Positions 63,951-64,000 of a DNA stretch of 64,000 nucleotides are shown here, piece by piece. A program made the position numbers and the translations under genes. How positions within the stretch are numbered: the stretch's first letter is position 1; every line of letters starts with the position of its first letter. The stretch is from NCBI GenBank assembly GCA_964585545.1, contig CAZPDT010000003.1:168154-232153 (forward strand), in the 5' to 3' direction. A model generated the notes under the pieces. It was not told the DNA's origin. It ran no database searches and saw only the letters and a program-made list of their open reading frames with translations. The stretch comes from Brumimicrobium sp964585545. GTDB lineage: Bacteria; Bacteroidota; Bacteroidia; Flavobacteriales_D; Crocinitomicaceae.

Positions 63951-64000
63951 GTGGCGTCGACTTACTCTCCCACCCTCAAAAGGGCAGTACCATCAGCGCA
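63951..64000 (-). rRNA. rrf: 5S rRNA, 3' part (cut by the window end)
   Basis: The minus strand begins TGCGCTGATGGTACTGCCCT and continues GGGTGGGAGAGTAAGTCGAC GCC. This is the conserved 3' half of bacterial 5S rRNA. The first ~60 bases and the rest of the operon lie beyond the window. Confidence 0.93.

Noticed and set aside
1..64000. Prophage, plasmid or integrative element
   Set aside because: No integrase, phage structural, relaxase or replication-initiator gene was found; mobile signals are limited to the RAYT/REP unit, the RHS locus and small intergenic repeats.

Overview
The window looks like a chromosomal segment of a Bacteroidota bacterium, most likely Flavobacteriales and perhaps close to Crocinitomicaceae such as Fluviicola (an inference from gene families; no search was run). 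The reasons are: low GC; many upstream regions carrying the Bacteroidota -7 motif TAnnTTTG instead of a sigma70 -10 box; A-rich rather than Shine-Dalgarno leaders; PorP/SprF and OmpA-type type IX secretion (T9SS) proteins; gliding-motility-associated and 'type A' T9SS sorting domains; and families typical of the phylum (DUF4293, START-like, ABC-F).

Layout. 1-8.6 kb: housekeeping and energy genes (thioredoxin reductase, SF2 helicase, ABC-F ATPase, type II NADH dehydrogenase, Na+/solute symporter, START-like protein). 8.8-9.5 kb: a tRNA-Met with a strong terminator, followed by a decayed fragment of a T9SS cargo gene that begins exactly at a dispersed repeat. 9.7-15.4 kb: small metabolic and stress genes (SiaC-like protein, BadF/GlcNAc-kinase-like ATPase, Tag glycosylase, gamma-carbonic-anhydrase-like protein, methyltransferase, SDR, OsmC, AhpD-like). 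15.6-19.2 kb: His-rich lipoprotein, a GluR0-like glutamate-receptor potassium channel and a ClC channel. 19.5-28.2 kb: a T9SS surface operon (small secreted protein, 1732-aa cargo, PorP/SprF, OmpA/PD40 protein). 28.4-36 kb: AidB-like acyl-CoA dehydrogenase, retropepsin-like/PDZ lipoprotein, DUF4293, CrcB/FluC and a large propeller-SpoIIE phosphatase. 36.3-40.3 kb: two BspA-like (DUF285) surface proteins; the first is frameshifted, the second has perfectly phased 75-bp repeats. 41.2-45.5 kb: HExxH-type M49-like peptidase, then pxpABC for 5-oxoproline use. 45.6-50 kb: small accessory region (XRE regulator, TM2 protein, lipoproteins, UDG-fold-like protein). 50.3-57.7 kb: PLP enzyme, a tandemly duplicated 333-bp unit with tiny ORFs, FMN glutamate-synthase-like protein, hydrolase, LemA/DUF2207 pair. 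57.8-59.5 kb: alkylation-repair operon (DUF488, MGMT, AlkB). 59.7-63.8 kb: an RHS polymorphic-toxin-like locus interrupted by a frameshifted RAYT transposase flanked by perfect inverted REP hairpins. 63.95 kb to the end: the 3' end of a 5S rRNA gene on the minus strand.

Themes. The window has an unusual density of dispersed, degenerate intergenic repeats of several families. The best candidates for something not yet described are the duplicated 57-codon ORFs at 51.7-52.25 kb (conserved N-terminal part, diverged C-terminal part with synonymous changes), the RAYT/REP unit inside a rearranged RHS locus, and the repeat families themselves.
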